Position numbers and translations under genes: made by a program. The notes under the pieces are model-generated. The model did not search any database. It was not told the origin of the DNA and saw only the letters and a list, made by a program, of their open reading frames with translations. Shown here piece by piece: positions 18,369 to 28,284 of a DNA stretch of 64,000 nt. Within the stretch, counting starts at the first letter, position 1. Each line of letters begins with the position of its first letter. The stretch comes from Bacteroides sp. (GTDB lineage Bacteria > Bacteroidota > Bacteroidia > Bacteroidales > Muribaculaceae), in contig JAAVCX010000031.1 of the NCBI GenBank assembly GCA_014802105.1, forward strand, positions 1-64,000, given 5' to 3'.

Positions 18369-19361
18369 TCAGATGAAGCCTCGGCCCAGGGAGCGTATGC
18401 GGCGCTCGGCATTGACGTGGTGGTAGAGGATGTCGTAGACCGCGTCGAGAATAGGCATTTCGATGCCATATTTCTTATTGATCTCCTTAATGCACTTGGT
18501 GCCGTAGTAGCCTTCGGCCGTCTGCTCCATTTCCATGCGGGCGGTTGATACCGAGTAGCCTTTGCCGATGATCGACCCGAAGTTGTGGTTGCGCGAGAAG
18601 CGCGAGTAGGCAGTCACCAGGAGATCTCCGAGGTAGACCGAGTCGCAGATGTTGCGGGGCCGGGGACACACTTCGTCGATAAATCGATCCATCTCCTGGA
18701 CAGCATTGCTCACGAGCATGGCCAGGAAGTTGTCGCCCCCTTTCATGCCGTGGACTATACCGGCGGCGATGGAGTAGACGTTTTTAAGCACGGCGGCATA
18801 CTCGATGCCCTCGACATCGCTCGAGGTGATGGAGCGGGTGGAGGGGGAGGTGAGCAGTGAGCCAAAGGCGGCGGCGAGATCTACGTCGTGACAGCCGACT
18901 GTGAGGAAACTGGGACGGTCGAGGGCCACTTCCTCGGCATGGCAGGGGCCGCCGATGACGAGCACTCGGGCCGGGTCTACACCAAAGCGGTGGGTGAGAT
19001 AGTCGGAGATGATCATGTTGTCGCCGGGCACGATGCCCTTGACAGCCGAGATCACCGTCTTGCCCGAGATGTCGACCGAGATCTTGTTGATATGGGTCTT
19101 GAAGTAGGGTGAGGGCATGACCATGAGCAGGGCGTCGGCCCGGGTGCAGACCTGATTTATGTCGGAGGAGAAATTGATGCGGCTGACGTCAAACTCCACG
19201 TCGGTGAGGTAGGCCGGGTTATGGCCGAGACGCTTGAAGTCGTCGATGCGGTCGTCGCGGCGCATATACCAGGTGATCGATGGACAGTTGCGCAGCAGGA
19301 GTTTGGCGAGAGCTGTGGCCCAGCTTCCGCCACCCATTACTGCTATATTGTTGAGACTCAT
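18369..19361 (-). CDS. gpsA: Glycerol-3-phosphate dehydrogenase [NAD(P)+]
   Basis: Reduces dihydroxyacetone phosphate to sn-glycerol 3-phosphate, the backbone for phospholipids. 330 residues. The N-terminal dinucleotide-binding loop VMGGGSWATALAKLL is typical, GGPCHAEEVA is the family substrate-site segment, and the C-terminal domain contains the expected KNVYSIAAGI lysine region. It sits 63 bases downstream of lysS, in the order lysS-gpsA-pgi on the minus strand, which suggests one operon. Confidence 0.96.
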   Translation of the reverse strand: MSLNNIAVMGGGSWATALAKLLLRNCPSITWYMRRDDRIDDFKRLGHNPAYLTDVEFDVSRINFSSDINQVCTRADALLMVMPSPYFKTHINKISVDISGKTVISAVKGIVPGDNMIISDYLTHRFGVDPARVLVIGGPCHAEEVALDRPSFLTVGCHDVDLAAAFGSLLTSPSTRSITSSDVEGIEYAAVLKNVYSIAAGIVHGMKGGDNFLAMLVSNAVQEMDRFIDEVCPRPRNICDSVYLGDLLVTAYSRFSRNHNFGSIIGKGYSVSTARMEMEQTAEGYYGTKCIKEINKKYGIEMPILDAVYDILYHHVNAERRIRSLGRGFI

Positions 19362-19424
19362 AGTCGAGCGGGATTGTTAGACAAGGGGGTAGGGGAGGGT
19401 AGGAGCGAAGCCCCGTGGCGGGTC

Positions 19425-20993
19425 TTACTCGGCTTCGGGAGCCTCGGGAGCTGCCTCGGGAGCGGGAGCGGCTTTCTTCTCGGGACGCATCTGGGGGAAG
19501 AAGAGCACTTCCTGAATGGTCGGGTTGCCGGTCATGATCATGGCGAGACGGTCGATGCCCATGCCCATGCCCGAAGTGGGGGGCATGCCATACTCGAGAG
19601 CGCGGACAAAGTCCTTGTCGATGATCATGGCCTCGTCGTCGCCCTTGTCGGCAAGTCGCATCTGCTCGACAAACCGCTCATACTGATCGATCGGGTCGTT
19701 GAGCTCAGAGTAGGCGTTGCAGAGCTCCTTGCCGTTGACCATGAGCTCGAAACGCTCGGTGAGCTCGGGGTTGTCGCGATGCTTTTTGGTGAGGGGCGAC
19801 ATCTCGATGGGGTAGTCGATGATAAAGGTGGGCTGGATATACTTGCCCTCTGAGGTCTCGCCGAAGATCTCGTCGATGAGCTTGCCTTTGCCCATAGAGG
19901 GCTCGGTCTCAACGCCGAGCTTGGAGCAGACCTCGCGGAGCTGATCCTCGTTCATTCCCGATATGTCGATGCCGGTGTTCTCGCGTATGGCGTCGATCAT
20001 GGTGACGCGGCGGAAGGGTGCTTTGAAGGAGATGACGTTGTCGCCGACCTTGACTTCGGTGGTGCCGTTGACGTCGAGACAGATCTTCTCGAGGAGCTGT
20101 TCGGTAAACTCCATCATCCAGTTGTAGTCCTTATAGGCGACATAGATCTCCATACAGGTGAACTCGGGGTTGTGGGTGCGGTCCATGCCCTCGTTGCGGA
20201 AGTTCTTGCCGATCTCATAGACGCCCTCAAAGCCTCCGACTATGAGACGCTTGAGATAGAGCTCGGTGGCGATGCGCAGGTAGAGGTCGATGTCGAGAGA
20301 GTTGTGATGGGTGATAAAGGGGCGTGCCGAGGCTCCTCCGGCAATGCTCTGGAGGATAGGGGTCTCGACTTCCATGTAGCCGTGGGAGTTGAAAAACTCG
20401 CGCATGGACTGAAGGATGCGGGAGCGCTTGATGAAGATCTCCTTTACACCGTCGTTGACGATGAGGTCGAGGTAGCGGCGGCGATAGCGGAGCTCAGGGT
20501 CGTCAAAGGCATCGTAGGTGACACCGTCCTTGACCTTGACGATGGGGAGGGGACGGAGCGACTTGCTGAGCACGGTGAGCTCTGAGGCGTGAACCGAGAT
20601 CTCGCCGGTCTTGGTGCGGAATACGAAACCCTTTACGCCGACAAAGTCGCCGATGTCGAGGAGCTTCTTGAAGACAACGTTGTAGAGATCCTTGTCCTCG
20701 CCGGGGCATATCTCGTCGCGCGAGACGTAGACCTGTATGCGGCCGTGGGAGTCCTGGAGCTCCATGAAGGAGGCTTTACCCATGATGCGGCGGCTCATGA
20801 CACGTCCGGCCACACAGACCTGGCGCGGCTCCGCGTCAGAGTCGGGCTCGGGATCGACAAAGTTGGCCTTGATTTCGTCGGAGTAGCCCGACACGGGATA
20901 GAGTGCTGCGGGATATGGGTCGATGCCGCGGCGACGCATTTCGTCGAGACTGGCGCGGCGTATAGCTTCCTGTTCGCTGAGCTGTGAGTTCAT
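19425..20993 (-). CDS. lysS: Lysyl-tRNA synthetase, class II
   Basis: Charges tRNA-Lys. 522 residues: an N-terminal OB-fold anticodon-binding domain (about 60-170, with [14 protein letters not shown]) and a class II core with motif 2 ([15 protein letters not shown]) and motif 3 (GMGIDRLAM). The final ~17 residues after PQMRPEKK are an Ala/Pro/Glu tail ([14 protein letters not shown]) beyond the catalytic core, an oddity that looks disordered. It is the first gene of the probable lysS-gpsA-pgi unit; a TATATTTG box lies about 60 bases upstream. Confidence 0.97.
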   Translation of the reverse strand: MNSQLSEQEAIRRASLDEMRRRGIDPYPAALYPVSGYSDEIKANFVDPEPDSDAEPRQVCVAGRVMSRRIMGKASFMELQDSHGRIQVYVSRDEICPGEDKDLYNVVFKKLLDIGDFVGVKGFVFRTKTGEISVHASELTVLSKSLRPLPIVKVKDGVTYDAFDDPELRYRRRYLDLIVNDGVKEIFIKRSRILQSMREFFNSHGYMEVETPILQSIAGGASARPFITHHNSLDIDLYLRIATELYLKRLIVGGFEGVYEIGKNFRNEGMDRTHNPEFTCMEIYVAYKDYNWMMEFTEQLLEKICLDVNGTTEVKVGDNVISFKAPFRRVTMIDAIRENTGIDISGMNEDQLREVCSKLGVETEPSMGKGKLIDEIFGETSEGKYIQPTFIIDYPIEMSPLTKKHRDNPELTERFELMVNGKELCNAYSELNDPIDQYERFVEQMRLADKGDDEAMIIDKDFVRALEYGMPPTSGMGMGIDRLAMIMTGNPTIQEVLFFPQMRPEKKAAPAPEAAPEAPEAE

Positions 20994-21055
20994 ATATATT
21001 ATATAGGTGGTAAATTCTTATCAGGGAAGAGTTGAAAGACGTATATACTTAAGTG

Positions 21056-21088
21056 CAAATATAGTGAAAAATCACGGGTCGGAGCAAT
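21056..21088 (-). promoter_or_regulatory. Candidate lysS promoter
   Basis: On the minus strand ATTG (21088-21085), 21 bases, then TATATTTG (21063-21056), close to the Bacteroidetes TTTG / TAnnTTTG pattern. It overlaps the T-tract of the DUF805 terminator, so the end of one unit and the start of the next share sequence. Confidence 0.4.
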
Positions 21089-21114
21089 AAAAAGGCCCCC
21101 AAAAGTGGAGGCCT
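21085..21114 (-). terminator. Rho-independent terminator of the DUF805 gene
   Basis: Read on the minus strand: AGGCCTCCA, short loop, TGGGGGCCT, then TTTTATT. The 9-bp stem (21114-21106 with 21101-21093) has one G-U pair. It lies 30 bases after the DUF805 stop. Confidence 0.8.
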
Positions 21115-21143
21115 ATTGTTAAAATATTTTTAAAAAGCTGACT

Positions 21144-21479
21144 TTAAGCCTGGTAGCCGGGCTCTTTGGTGGGAGTGGCACAGAGGACGATAAACCAGAT
21201 GCCACCGATGAAGGGCACGAGGTTGATGAGGATCCACCAGCCGCTCTTGCCTATATCGTGCATGCGGCGGATGCCGACGGCGATGGAGGGAACGAGGTTG
21301 ACCAGCGAGAAAGCATAGCTGAGGATGACACCAAACTTGCCGAAGAGAGCCAGCACACAGGCTACGATGACCATATAGAGGACAGGATACCAGTACTCGG
21401 CGCGAGTGGCGCGGCCATCAAAGTTGTTCCAGTTGCGATAGAAGGCCTTGACGGCTTCAAGGAATGTGTAATTATTCAT
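21144..21479 (-). CDS. DUF805 family inner-membrane protein
   Basis: Small membrane protein of 111 residues. It begins with an amphipathic segment FLEAVKAFYRNWNNFDGRATRAEYW, whose F.GRA.R.EYW pattern is the DUF805 signature, followed by about three hydrophobic helices with GIRRMHDIGKSGWW between the last two. The function of DUF805 is unknown. It is monocistronic, with its own terminator and an upstream GAGTTAC element (21483-21494). Confidence 0.9.
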   Translation of the reverse strand: MNNYTFLEAVKAFYRNWNNFDGRATRAEYWYPVLYMVIVACVLALFGKFGVILSYAFSLVNLVPSIAVGIRRMHDIGKSGWWILINLVPFIGGIWFIVLCATPTKEPGYQA

Positions 21480-21805
21480 AATACGTAACTCTTAAATATG
21501 TTTGATAGTGATTGTAGAAAACAACATCGGATTGTTTATTCGTAATAAGTTTAAATCAGTTCATTGCGGTTTCACGGTGCAAAATTAGGAAATTAAAGTT
21601 TTATAGAAAAAAGATTGAGCTGAAAAGTTAGCCGAGGGGCAGGAATTTGCCGGTCAGGAGAAATAATTCTGACAAATGTTTTGCAATGTGAGGATATATG
21701 CTTAACTTTGTTGCGTAAAAGTTTCCAAAGGTGACAAATTGATTGGAAATCACCTCAAATTAGAAACCGATCATAAAGTAAATCCCAAAACCAATAAACA
21801 GGTAA
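21480..21805. other. Divergent intergenic region DUF805 / gdhA
   Basis: 326 bases without a gene. It holds the partial element ACGTAACTCTTAA (21483-21494) next to the DUF805 start, AT-rich sequence, and the gdhA promoter at 21680-21710. No RNA gene was recognised. Confidence 0.6.
21680..21710 (+). promoter_or_regulatory. gdhA promoter (Bacteroidetes type)
   Basis: TTTG at 21680-21683, a 19-base spacer, and TAACTTTG at 21703-21710 match the Bacteroidetes -33/-7 consensus and spacing. Transcription would begin near 21716, giving a leader of about 90 bases before the gdhA ATG. Confidence 0.65.
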
Positions 21806-23143
21806 ATGAAAGCAGTAGAAGTGATCGACGACCTGAAGCGTCGTTTCCCCAACGAGCCCGAGTATATTCAGGCGGTTGACGAGGTTCTCTCCACTATCGA
21901 AGATGTGTATAACGAAAATCCCGAGTTTGAGCGCTATAACCTCATAGAGCGTCTCTGTATTCCCGATCGCATCTTCTCATTCAGAGTGTCGTGGGTCGAC
22001 GATAAGGGTAAGGTTCACAACAATATGGGCTACCGTGTGCAGCACAATAACGCCATCGGCCCCTACAAGGGCGGCATACGTTTCCACTCGTCGGTCAATC
22101 TGTCGATCCTGAAGTTCCTTGCTTTCGAGCAGACCTTCAAGAACTCCCTTACCACCCTGGCCATGGGTGGCGCCAAGGGTGGCAGCGACTTCTCGCCCCG
22201 CGGCAAGAGCGACATGGAGGTGATGCGTTTCTGTCAGGCTTTCATCACCGAGCTCTGGCGTCAGATCGGCCCCGACACCGACGTGCCTGCCGGCGATATA
22301 GGCGTAGGCGGCCGCGAAGTCGGCTACATGTATGGCCAGTACAAGAAACTTGCCCGTGAGTTTACGGGCACATTCACCGGCAAGGGCCTGGAATTCGGCG
22401 GCTCGAAGATACGTCCCGAGGCCACAGGTTATGGCAATGTCTACTTCCTGCTCGAGATGCTCAAGACCCGCGGCATCGACATCGCCGGCAAGACCGTAGC
22501 CATCTCAGGTTCGGGCAATGTGGCCACCTATACCGCCCAGAAGCTCCTTCAGCTTGGAGCCAAGGTGGTGTCGATGAGCGACTCCGACGGCTCTATCTAT
22601 GTGCCCGACGGCATCAGCGAGGAGCAGCTCGACTATATCTTCAAGCTCAAGAACATCTACCGTGGCCGCATACGCGAGTTTGCCGAGGAGTATGACTGTC
22701 AGTATTTCCTCGGCGAGCGTCCCTGGCATCACGTCAAGTGTGACATCGCCATGCCTTCGGCCACTCAGAACGAGATCGATGGTGACGATGCCCGTGCCCT
22801 GATCTCCAACGGCTGTATCGCTGTGAGCGAGGGTGCCAATATGCCCTCCACTCCCGAGGCTATCCGCGAGTTCCTCAACGCCAAGATCCTTTATGCACCC
22901 GGCAAGGCAGCCAACGCCGGCGGTGTTTCAGTCTCGGGTCTCGAGATGGCTCAGAACTCCCAGAAGCTCTCCTGGAGCGAGGAGGAGGTCGATGCCCGTC
23001 TCAAGAAGATCATGAGCGACATTCATGAGCAGTGTGTCAAATATGGCACCGAGGCCGACGGTTATGTCAACTATGTCAAGGGCGCCAATGTAGCCGGCTT
23101 TATGAAGGTAGCCCGCGCCATGATGGCCCAGGGTATTCTCTGA
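21806..23143 (+). CDS. gdhA: Glutamate dehydrogenase (hexameric type)
   Basis: Reductive amination of 2-oxoglutarate with ammonium; 445 residues, the length of the bacterial hexameric, usually NADP-dependent, enzymes. KGGIRFHSSV and MGGAKGG carry the substrate- and catalysis-related lysines, DVPAGDIGVGGREVGYM follows, and the dinucleotide loop is AISGSGNVATYTA. NAD versus NADP use cannot be decided by eye. It has its own promoter and terminator. With glnA at 50.5 kb the window holds both main ammonium-assimilating enzymes, but they are not linked. Confidence 0.96.
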   Translation: MKAVEVIDDLKRRFPNEPEYIQAVDEVLSTIEDVYNENPEFERYNLIERLCIPDRIFSFRVSWVDDKGKVHNNMGYRVQHNNAIGPYKGGIRFHSSVNLSILKFLAFEQTFKNSLTTLAMGGAKGGSDFSPRGKSDMEVMRFCQAFITELWRQIGPDTDVPAGDIGVGGREVGYMYGQYKKLAREFTGTFTGKGLEFGGSKIRPEATGYGNVYFLLEMLKTRGIDIAGKTVAISGSGNVATYTAQKLLQLGAKVVSMSDSDGSIYVPDGISEEQLDYIFKLKNIYRGRIREFAEEYDCQYFLGERPWHHVKCDIAMPSATQNEIDGDDARALISNGCIAVSEGANMPSTPEAIREFLNAKILYAPGKAANAGGVSVSGLEMAQNSQKLSWSEEEVDARLKKIMSDIHEQCVKYGTEADGYVNYVKGANVAGFMKVARAMMAQGIL

Positions 23144-23169
23144 TAATTCCATACACAAATTAGTTACCC

Positions 23170-23214
23170 CCCCCGGTCAAGTTCGGTAATACGGAGTTGA
23201 CCGGGGGATTTTTT
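23170..23214 (+). terminator. Terminator of gdhA
   Basis: An 11-bp perfect stem CCCCCGGTCAA (23170-23180) with TTGACCGGGGG (23197-23207), 16-base loop, followed by ATTTTTT. Confidence 0.85.
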
Positions 23215-23286
23215 ATACGGTTATTTTTTTCGCGTTAACATTTTATGTTAAAAAATAACTTTATTCGTATTTTGGTGTTATAAAAA

Positions 23287-23318
23287 TTGGACGATATGTG
23301 AATTTCCATTTATATTTG
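23287..23318 (+). promoter_or_regulatory. Candidate susC promoter
   Basis: TTGG (23287-23290), 20 bases, TATATTTG (23311-23318). The -7 box fits TAnnTTTG; the -33 box is one base off TTTG. It would give a leader of about 260 bases before the susC ATG. Confidence 0.45.
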
Positions 23319-23585
23319 CCTTTGGAATGAGTGGAGTCCCTAAGCAACAGTGAGCCCACTCCTCCATTCTTGTCATTCTGATCTTTCCTCACTTTCCTCA
23401 CAACATTACGGGACTGATATTATTTTTCTTTTCTCATCCACGTGTCCCCCTCGCTGTCCCCGCTGCCCCACGTTTCATCCGCTGTCATTAACATTCAGTG
23501 AGGCCTAATATAGAGATTATCGGTAAGTCTATTAAGACAACATTAATTAAATATCATATTTACAACTTCCAAACTCAACTGTTGC

Positions 23586-26500
23586 ATGAAGAAAATCTTC
23601 TTTGAATCAAGCAGGAGAATGTGGATCGCAGCTATTCTCACGCTGTGTTTCGCTTTCCCGGCACTTGCCCAGAACATTACGGTCAGCGGTACCGTGGTGG
23701 ATCCTGAGGGCGAGCCACTTATCGGCGCCAGTGTCATTGTGCAGGGCCAGTCAATGGGTACCGCCACCGACATCGACGGACAGTACACCATCTCCGCGCC
23801 GGCCAACGGCACTCTGGTGTTCTCGTATGTGGGCTACAACACTCAGGAAATCCCTGTCGACAATCGTGCTACCATCGATGTCTTCATGTCAGAGAACTCT
23901 CTGATGCTTACTGAAGTGGTGGCTATCGGCTACGGTACCGTAAAGAAAAGCGACGCCACCGGCTCGGTAGCCGTGGTGAAACCCGACGAAATAGCTGCCG
24001 GTCTGGCCACCTCGGCCCAGGATCTGCTTGTCGGCGCCTCGCCCGGCGTGGTGGTTACCACCAGCGGTGACCCCTACGGCAACGCCAATATCCAGATCCG
24101 TGGCGGTGCCTCGCTCGCCGCTTCCAACGATCCTCTTATCGTGGTAGACGGAGTGCCTATGGACACCAAGGGTGTCAAAGGTTCGAGCAACCCTCTGGCC
24201 CTGATCTCGCCCGAGAGCGTCGAGTCGATGACAATTCTCAAGGATGCCTCGGCAACAGCTATCTATGGTAGCCGCGCTTCCAACGGTGTGATCATCATCA
24301 CCACCAAGAAGGGCGTGAGCGGCAAACCTCAGGTGACCTTTACCGCCAATGCCTATGTGGCTACTCCCCGCAAGCTGCTCGACATGATGAGCGCCGACGA
24401 GTTCCGCTCGTTTATCGTCAACGAGTATGGTGCTGACTCAGACCAGGCCAAGGCTCTCGGCAACTATCATACCGACTGGCAGAAAGCTCTGACCCGCACC
24501 AGCTTCTCGAGCGATTACAGCCTCTCGGTAGCCGGCACTCTCGGAGCTGTCCCCTATCGTGCCAGCGTGAGCTACACCAATAATAATGGTGTCCTCGAGT
24601 TCTGGGGCACCAAGCGCACCAGCGCCAACCTTAGCATCTCGCCCAAGTTCTTCGACGATCTTCTCTCGATCAACGCCAATCTTCTCGGTGCCTATGTCAA
24701 GAACTCCTATGCCAACAACAACCTCAGCGGCGCCGCTGCCATGAACCCCACACTCCCCATCCGTGACTATGAGAACGGAGCTCCCGTCTTCGGTTACTGG
24801 ACTTCTTACGTGGGTGGCGGCCTTGTTGCCGGTCCCGATGCCGCAGGTACTTCGATCAACTCCACCTCGGCTCCTCTCAACCCCATCGCCGACGTCTATG
24901 CCTCCTATTCCAACGGTACCTCCTATCAGTCGGTGGGTAACCTCCAGCTCGACCTGAAGATGCCTTTCCTCCGTGATCTCCGCGCCAACCTTAACCTCGG
25001 TTATGACTATCAGCACGGCTTCAATAACTCAGGCAACTATCCCAACACTCCCAACGCCTGGAACGGCGGATACAGCGTCAAGCAGGGCGACAATATCGTC
25101 GTGCTCAAGGACGGCGGTGTCGACACCAAGGATGAGTATCAGCGTCGACTCAACCTCCTTCTCGACTTCTATCTCAACTACAACAAGTATTTCGAGGCTA
25201 TCAAGACCAACGTCGACGTGACCGCCGGTTACTCCTGGCAGAAGTTCCACAACCGAGGCCGCGACTATACTCGCGTTGCACAGGTGATCAATCCCGACAA
25301 CGAGCAGTATCTCGGCACTCAGGCCTATCCCACCAACTTCTATGCCAAGCCCCTCCAGCTCGTCTCGTTCTTCGGCCGTGCCAACTTCGTGTTTGCCGAC
25401 AAGTATCTGCTCAAAGCCACTGTGCGCCGCGACGGTACCAGCCGTTTCAGCAAGGATCACCGCTGGGGCACCTTCCCCTCGGTAGCTCTTGGTTGGAAAC
25501 TTCTTGACGAAAACTTCATGGAAGGCGCCCGTGGTCTCTTCAGCCAGCTTAAGCTCCGCGCCGGCTACGGTATCACCGGCCAGCAGGATCTCGGCGAGGA
25601 TGTGCTCTTCCCCTATCTTCCTGTCTACAACATCTCCAACTCTCCCACAGGTGTCTATCCCTCGATGACTCCCGGCGGAAGCCCCGTCTACCCTGTGACC
25701 CCCAACGCCTACAACCCCGACATCAAGTGGGAGGAGACCGCTACCTGGAATGCCGGTATCGACTTTGGCTTCCTCAATAACCGTATCGCCGGTAACGTTG
25801 ACTTCTACAAGCGTAAGACCAAAGACCTTCTGACATTTGCCAACTTCCCCGCAGGCTCCAACCTCTCCAACAAGGGCCACATGAATATCGGTGATCTCGA
25901 GAACATCGGTGTCGAGGCTACTATCACAGCCCGTCCCGTAGTGACCAAGAATTTCACCTGGACTACTACCTACAACATAGCCTGGAACAAGAACAAGATC
26001 ACCCGTCTGGCCGAGGGTGCCGACACCCAGACCGGAAGTATCTCGGCCGGTACAGGCGGTACTATCCAGAAGCACGAGGTAGGCTATCCCGCTTACAGCT
26101 TCTATGTCTATGAGCAGGTTTATGACCAGAACGGCAATCCCCTTGAGGGAGTGTTTGTCGACCGCAACGGTGACGGCGAGCTCAACGAGGCCGACAAGTA
26201 TCTCTATCACAGCCGTGACCCCAAGGTGACCATGACCTGGACCAACTCGCTCAACTGGAAGAACTGGGACTTCTCGATCGCCCTGCGCGCCTCGCTCGGC
26301 AACTGGATGTATAACGACAACATGGCCTCCAACTCCATCAAGAGCTCCAATGCCGCTCTGCCTCTGAGCAACATGATGCGTGACACTTTCCTCTTTGAGA
26401 GAAACGACCTCTCCACCATCATGAGCGACTACTTCGTGCAGAACGCTTCCTACCTGCGTTGCGACAACATCACTCTCGGCTACACCTGGAGCCATCTTCT

Positions 26501-26657
26501 CGACAACTCCCTGCGCCTGCGTCTCTACGGAGCCGTGCAGAACCCCTTCGTGATCACCAAGTACAAGGGTATCGACCCCGAGAAGTTTGACGGTATCGAC
26601 CGCGGTGTATATCCCAAGCCTGTCACTTTCTCAATGGGTATCGTAGCATCGTTCTAA
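23586..26657 (+). CDS. SusC-like TonB-dependent outer-membrane transporter
   Basis: Outer-membrane beta-barrel that imports glycan fragments with its SusD partner. 1023 residues. Signal peptide ends at about 29 (FPALAQ). A carboxypeptidase-regulatory-like domain follows (about 32-115, ITVSGTVVDPEGEPLIGAS), then the SusC plug region with DPLIVVDGVPM and ASATAIYGSRASNGVIIITT, then the barrel, ending in an aromatic residue (VASF) as expected for an outer-membrane barrel. There is no N-terminal STN domain, so it is not obviously coupled to an anti-sigma factor. First gene of susC-susD-susE. The substrate is best inferred from the SusE partner (alpha-glucan-like) and is uncertain. Confidence 0.93.
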   Translation: MKKIFFESSRRMWIAAILTLCFAFPALAQNITVSGTVVDPEGEPLIGASVIVQGQSMGTATDIDGQYTISAPANGTLVFSYVGYNTQEIPVDNRATIDVFMSENSLMLTEVVAIGYGTVKKSDATGSVAVVKPDEIAAGLATSAQDLLVGASPGVVVTTSGDPYGNANIQIRGGASLAASNDPLIVVDGVPMDTKGVKGSSNPLALISPESVESMTILKDASATAIYGSRASNGVIIITTKKGVSGKPQVTFTANAYVATPRKLLDMMSADEFRSFIVNEYGADSDQAKALGNYHTDWQKALTRTSFSSDYSLSVAGTLGAVPYRASVSYTNNNGVLEFWGTKRTSANLSISPKFFDDLLSINANLLGAYVKNSYANNNLSGAAAMNPTLPIRDYENGAPVFGYWTSYVGGGLVAGPDAAGTSINSTSAPLNPIADVYASYSNGTSYQSVGNLQLDLKMPFLRDLRANLNLGYDYQHGFNNSGNYPNTPNAWNGGYSVKQGDNIVVLKDGGVDTKDEYQRRLNLLLDFYLNYNKYFEAIKTNVDVTAGYSWQKFHNRGRDYTRVAQVINPDNEQYLGTQAYPTNFYAKPLQLVSFFGRANFVFADKYLLKATVRRDGTSRFSKDHRWGTFPSVALGWKLLDENFMEGARGLFSQLKLRAGYGITGQQDLGEDVLFPYLPVYNISNSPTGVYPSMTPGGSPVYPVTPNAYNPDIKWEETATWNAGIDFGFLNNRIAGNVDFYKRKTKDLLTFANFPAGSNLSNKGHMNIGDLENIGVEATITARPVVTKNFTWTTTYNIAWNKNKITRLAEGADTQTGSISAGTGGTIQKHEVGYPAYSFYVYEQVYDQNGNPLEGVFVDRNGDGELNEADKYLYHSRDPKVTMTWTNSLNWKNWDFSIALRASLGNWMYNDNMASNSIKSSNAALPLSNMMRDTFLFERNDLSTIMSDYFVQNASYLRCDNITLGYTWSHLLDNSLRLRLYGAVQNPFVITKYKGIDPEKFDGIDRGVYPKPVTFSMGIVASF

Positions 26658-26691
26658 TCCTATCCCTTCATCTCAAAGAATATCCATAAAT

Positions 26692-28233
26692 ATGAAATTC
26701 TATCCATATATCATAGGAGCGGCTATGGCGCTCTCCATGGGATTTACTTCATGTGTCGGCGATCTTGATGTCGACCCCGAAGATCCCAATTCCACCACCT
26801 CGCTTGGAAACGCCGAGCAGTATTACGGACTTCTGGCCCGTGCCTATGGCGGCCTGGTGCTCGAGGGTGGTATCTCAGTCGATGACGGCGGTGCGGGTGT
26901 CTACACCCGTCAGCTCTGGAATCTTCAGGAGCTCCCCACCGACGAGGCTATCGTAGGTTACAACTGGAAGGATGCCGGCATCCAGGAACTCGGATTCTGC
27001 ACCTGGTCGAGCGATAACCATTGGCTCTATGAGTGCTTCTCGCGCTTCACCTATCAGATCGCTCTCTGCAACGAGTTCCTGCGCAGCAAGGGCGAGGCTG
27101 AAAAATATATCGATGCCGCCGAGGTGGAGACTCTCTGTGCCGAGGCCCGCACCCTCCGCGCCCTGAGCTACTACCACATGATCGACCTCTTCGGCCGTGG
27201 CCCCTGGTCGACCGAAAAGCTCGGTGTCGGTGCCACTCCTCCCACTTACGACCGCAAGCAGCTCTTCGACGCCACCGTCGCCGAGCTCGAGGAAGTGATC
27301 CCCATGCTCGTCCCCGCCTCACAGCAGATCTATGGCCGTATCTCGCGTGAGGCCGGCAAGATGCTTCTCGCCAAGCTCTATCTCAATGCCGAGGTCTACA
27401 CCGGCGAAGGAAAGTGGCAGGAGTGTGCCGATCTCTGCAATGACATCCGTTCGACTATCCCCTCGCTCGCTCCCGAGTATAAGTACCTCTTCTGCGCCAC
27501 CAACGACAAGTATGTGGGCAACGGCGAGATCCTCTGGGCTATTCCTCAGGACAATACCTCGCTCTACACCTACGGCGGCACTTCCTATCTTGCTGTCGGA
27601 GCCTATAACGGAGAGGTCGATGTCACTCAGTTTGGTATCTCGAGCGACGGCTGGGGCGGCCCCCGAGTGCGTCCCGAGCTCTCTCAGGCTCTTGCTGCCG
27701 GCGACAAGCGTCGTCTGATCTATGAGGGCGAGATGAGCGAGAGCCTCACCGATCTCAACTCATGGAAGGCCGACGGCTCGGGCTACATGTGCATCAAGTA
27801 TGTCTACACTCCCGAGACCAATTATGATAATGCCGACGGCTCGGCTACTCAGGATATTCCTTACAACTCGGCCGACTATCCCCTGTTCCGTCTTGCCGAT
27901 ACCTTCCTGATGCTTGCCGAGTGTGAGAAGCACGGTGCTACAGGCTGTAACGGTCTCGACCGACTTAACGATGTGCGTCAGCGCGCCGGTCTCGATCCCG
28001 TAGGCACCTACACCCTCGACGACCTGCTCAAGGAGCGTCAGTGTGAGCTCTATTGGGAGGGCCACCGCCGCAGCGACCTCATCCGTTTCGGCAAGTTCTC
28101 AGGCTCCTCATATATCTGGGAGTGGAAGGGCGGTCTCCCCTCGGGCGCACCCACCGAGTCCACCCGCGACCTCATGGCCATCCCCTCGCAGTATGTGCCC
28201 ACTATCGGTCAGAACCCCGGTTATGTAGGCTGA
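26692..28233 (+). CDS. SusD-like glycan-binding lipoprotein
   Basis: Surface lipoprotein that caps the SusC barrel and captures the glycan. 513 residues with a lipobox GFTSC (Cys21). The N-terminal helical TPR-type region begins DVDPEDPNSTT; the C-terminal signature NDVRQRAGL ... LLKERQCELYWEGHRRSDLIRFG is the classical RagB/SusD ending. It starts 34 bases after susC and is followed by susE. Confidence 0.93.
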   Translation: MKFYPYIIGAAMALSMGFTSCVGDLDVDPEDPNSTTSLGNAEQYYGLLARAYGGLVLEGGISVDDGGAGVYTRQLWNLQELPTDEAIVGYNWKDAGIQELGFCTWSSDNHWLYECFSRFTYQIALCNEFLRSKGEAEKYIDAAEVETLCAEARTLRALSYYHMIDLFGRGPWSTEKLGVGATPPTYDRKQLFDATVAELEEVIPMLVPASQQIYGRISREAGKMLLAKLYLNAEVYTGEGKWQECADLCNDIRSTIPSLAPEYKYLFCATNDKYVGNGEILWAIPQDNTSLYTYGGTSYLAVGAYNGEVDVTQFGISSDGWGGPRVRPELSQALAAGDKRRLIYEGEMSESLTDLNSWKADGSGYMCIKYVYTPETNYDNADGSATQDIPYNSADYPLFRLADTFLMLAECEKHGATGCNGLDRLNDVRQRAGLDPVGTYTLDDLLKERQCELYWEGHRRSDLIRFGKFSGSSYIWEWKGGLPSGAPTESTRDLMAIPSQYVPTIGQNPGYVG

Positions 28234-28284
28234 TAACCGATGTCACTATTCAAATCAACCACGCTTTTCAATCCGATTAAAGAT

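Larger units (their letters stand above)
23144..23585. other. gdhA-susC intergenic region with long susC leader
   Basis: 442 bases. After the gdhA terminator (23170-23214) comes AT-rich DNA with GTTAACATTTTATGTTAA near 23235, a candidate promoter at 23287-23318, and about 260 bases of probable 5' untranslated leader including a C-rich stretch (23440-23480). No ORF with good codon use and no recognised riboswitch. Confidence 0.5.

Noticed and set aside
25029-26495. 488-residue open frame on the minus strand inside susC
   Set aside because: Lies fully antisense to the SusC barrel; Val/Gly-rich composition typical of a shadow frame and no recognisable motif.
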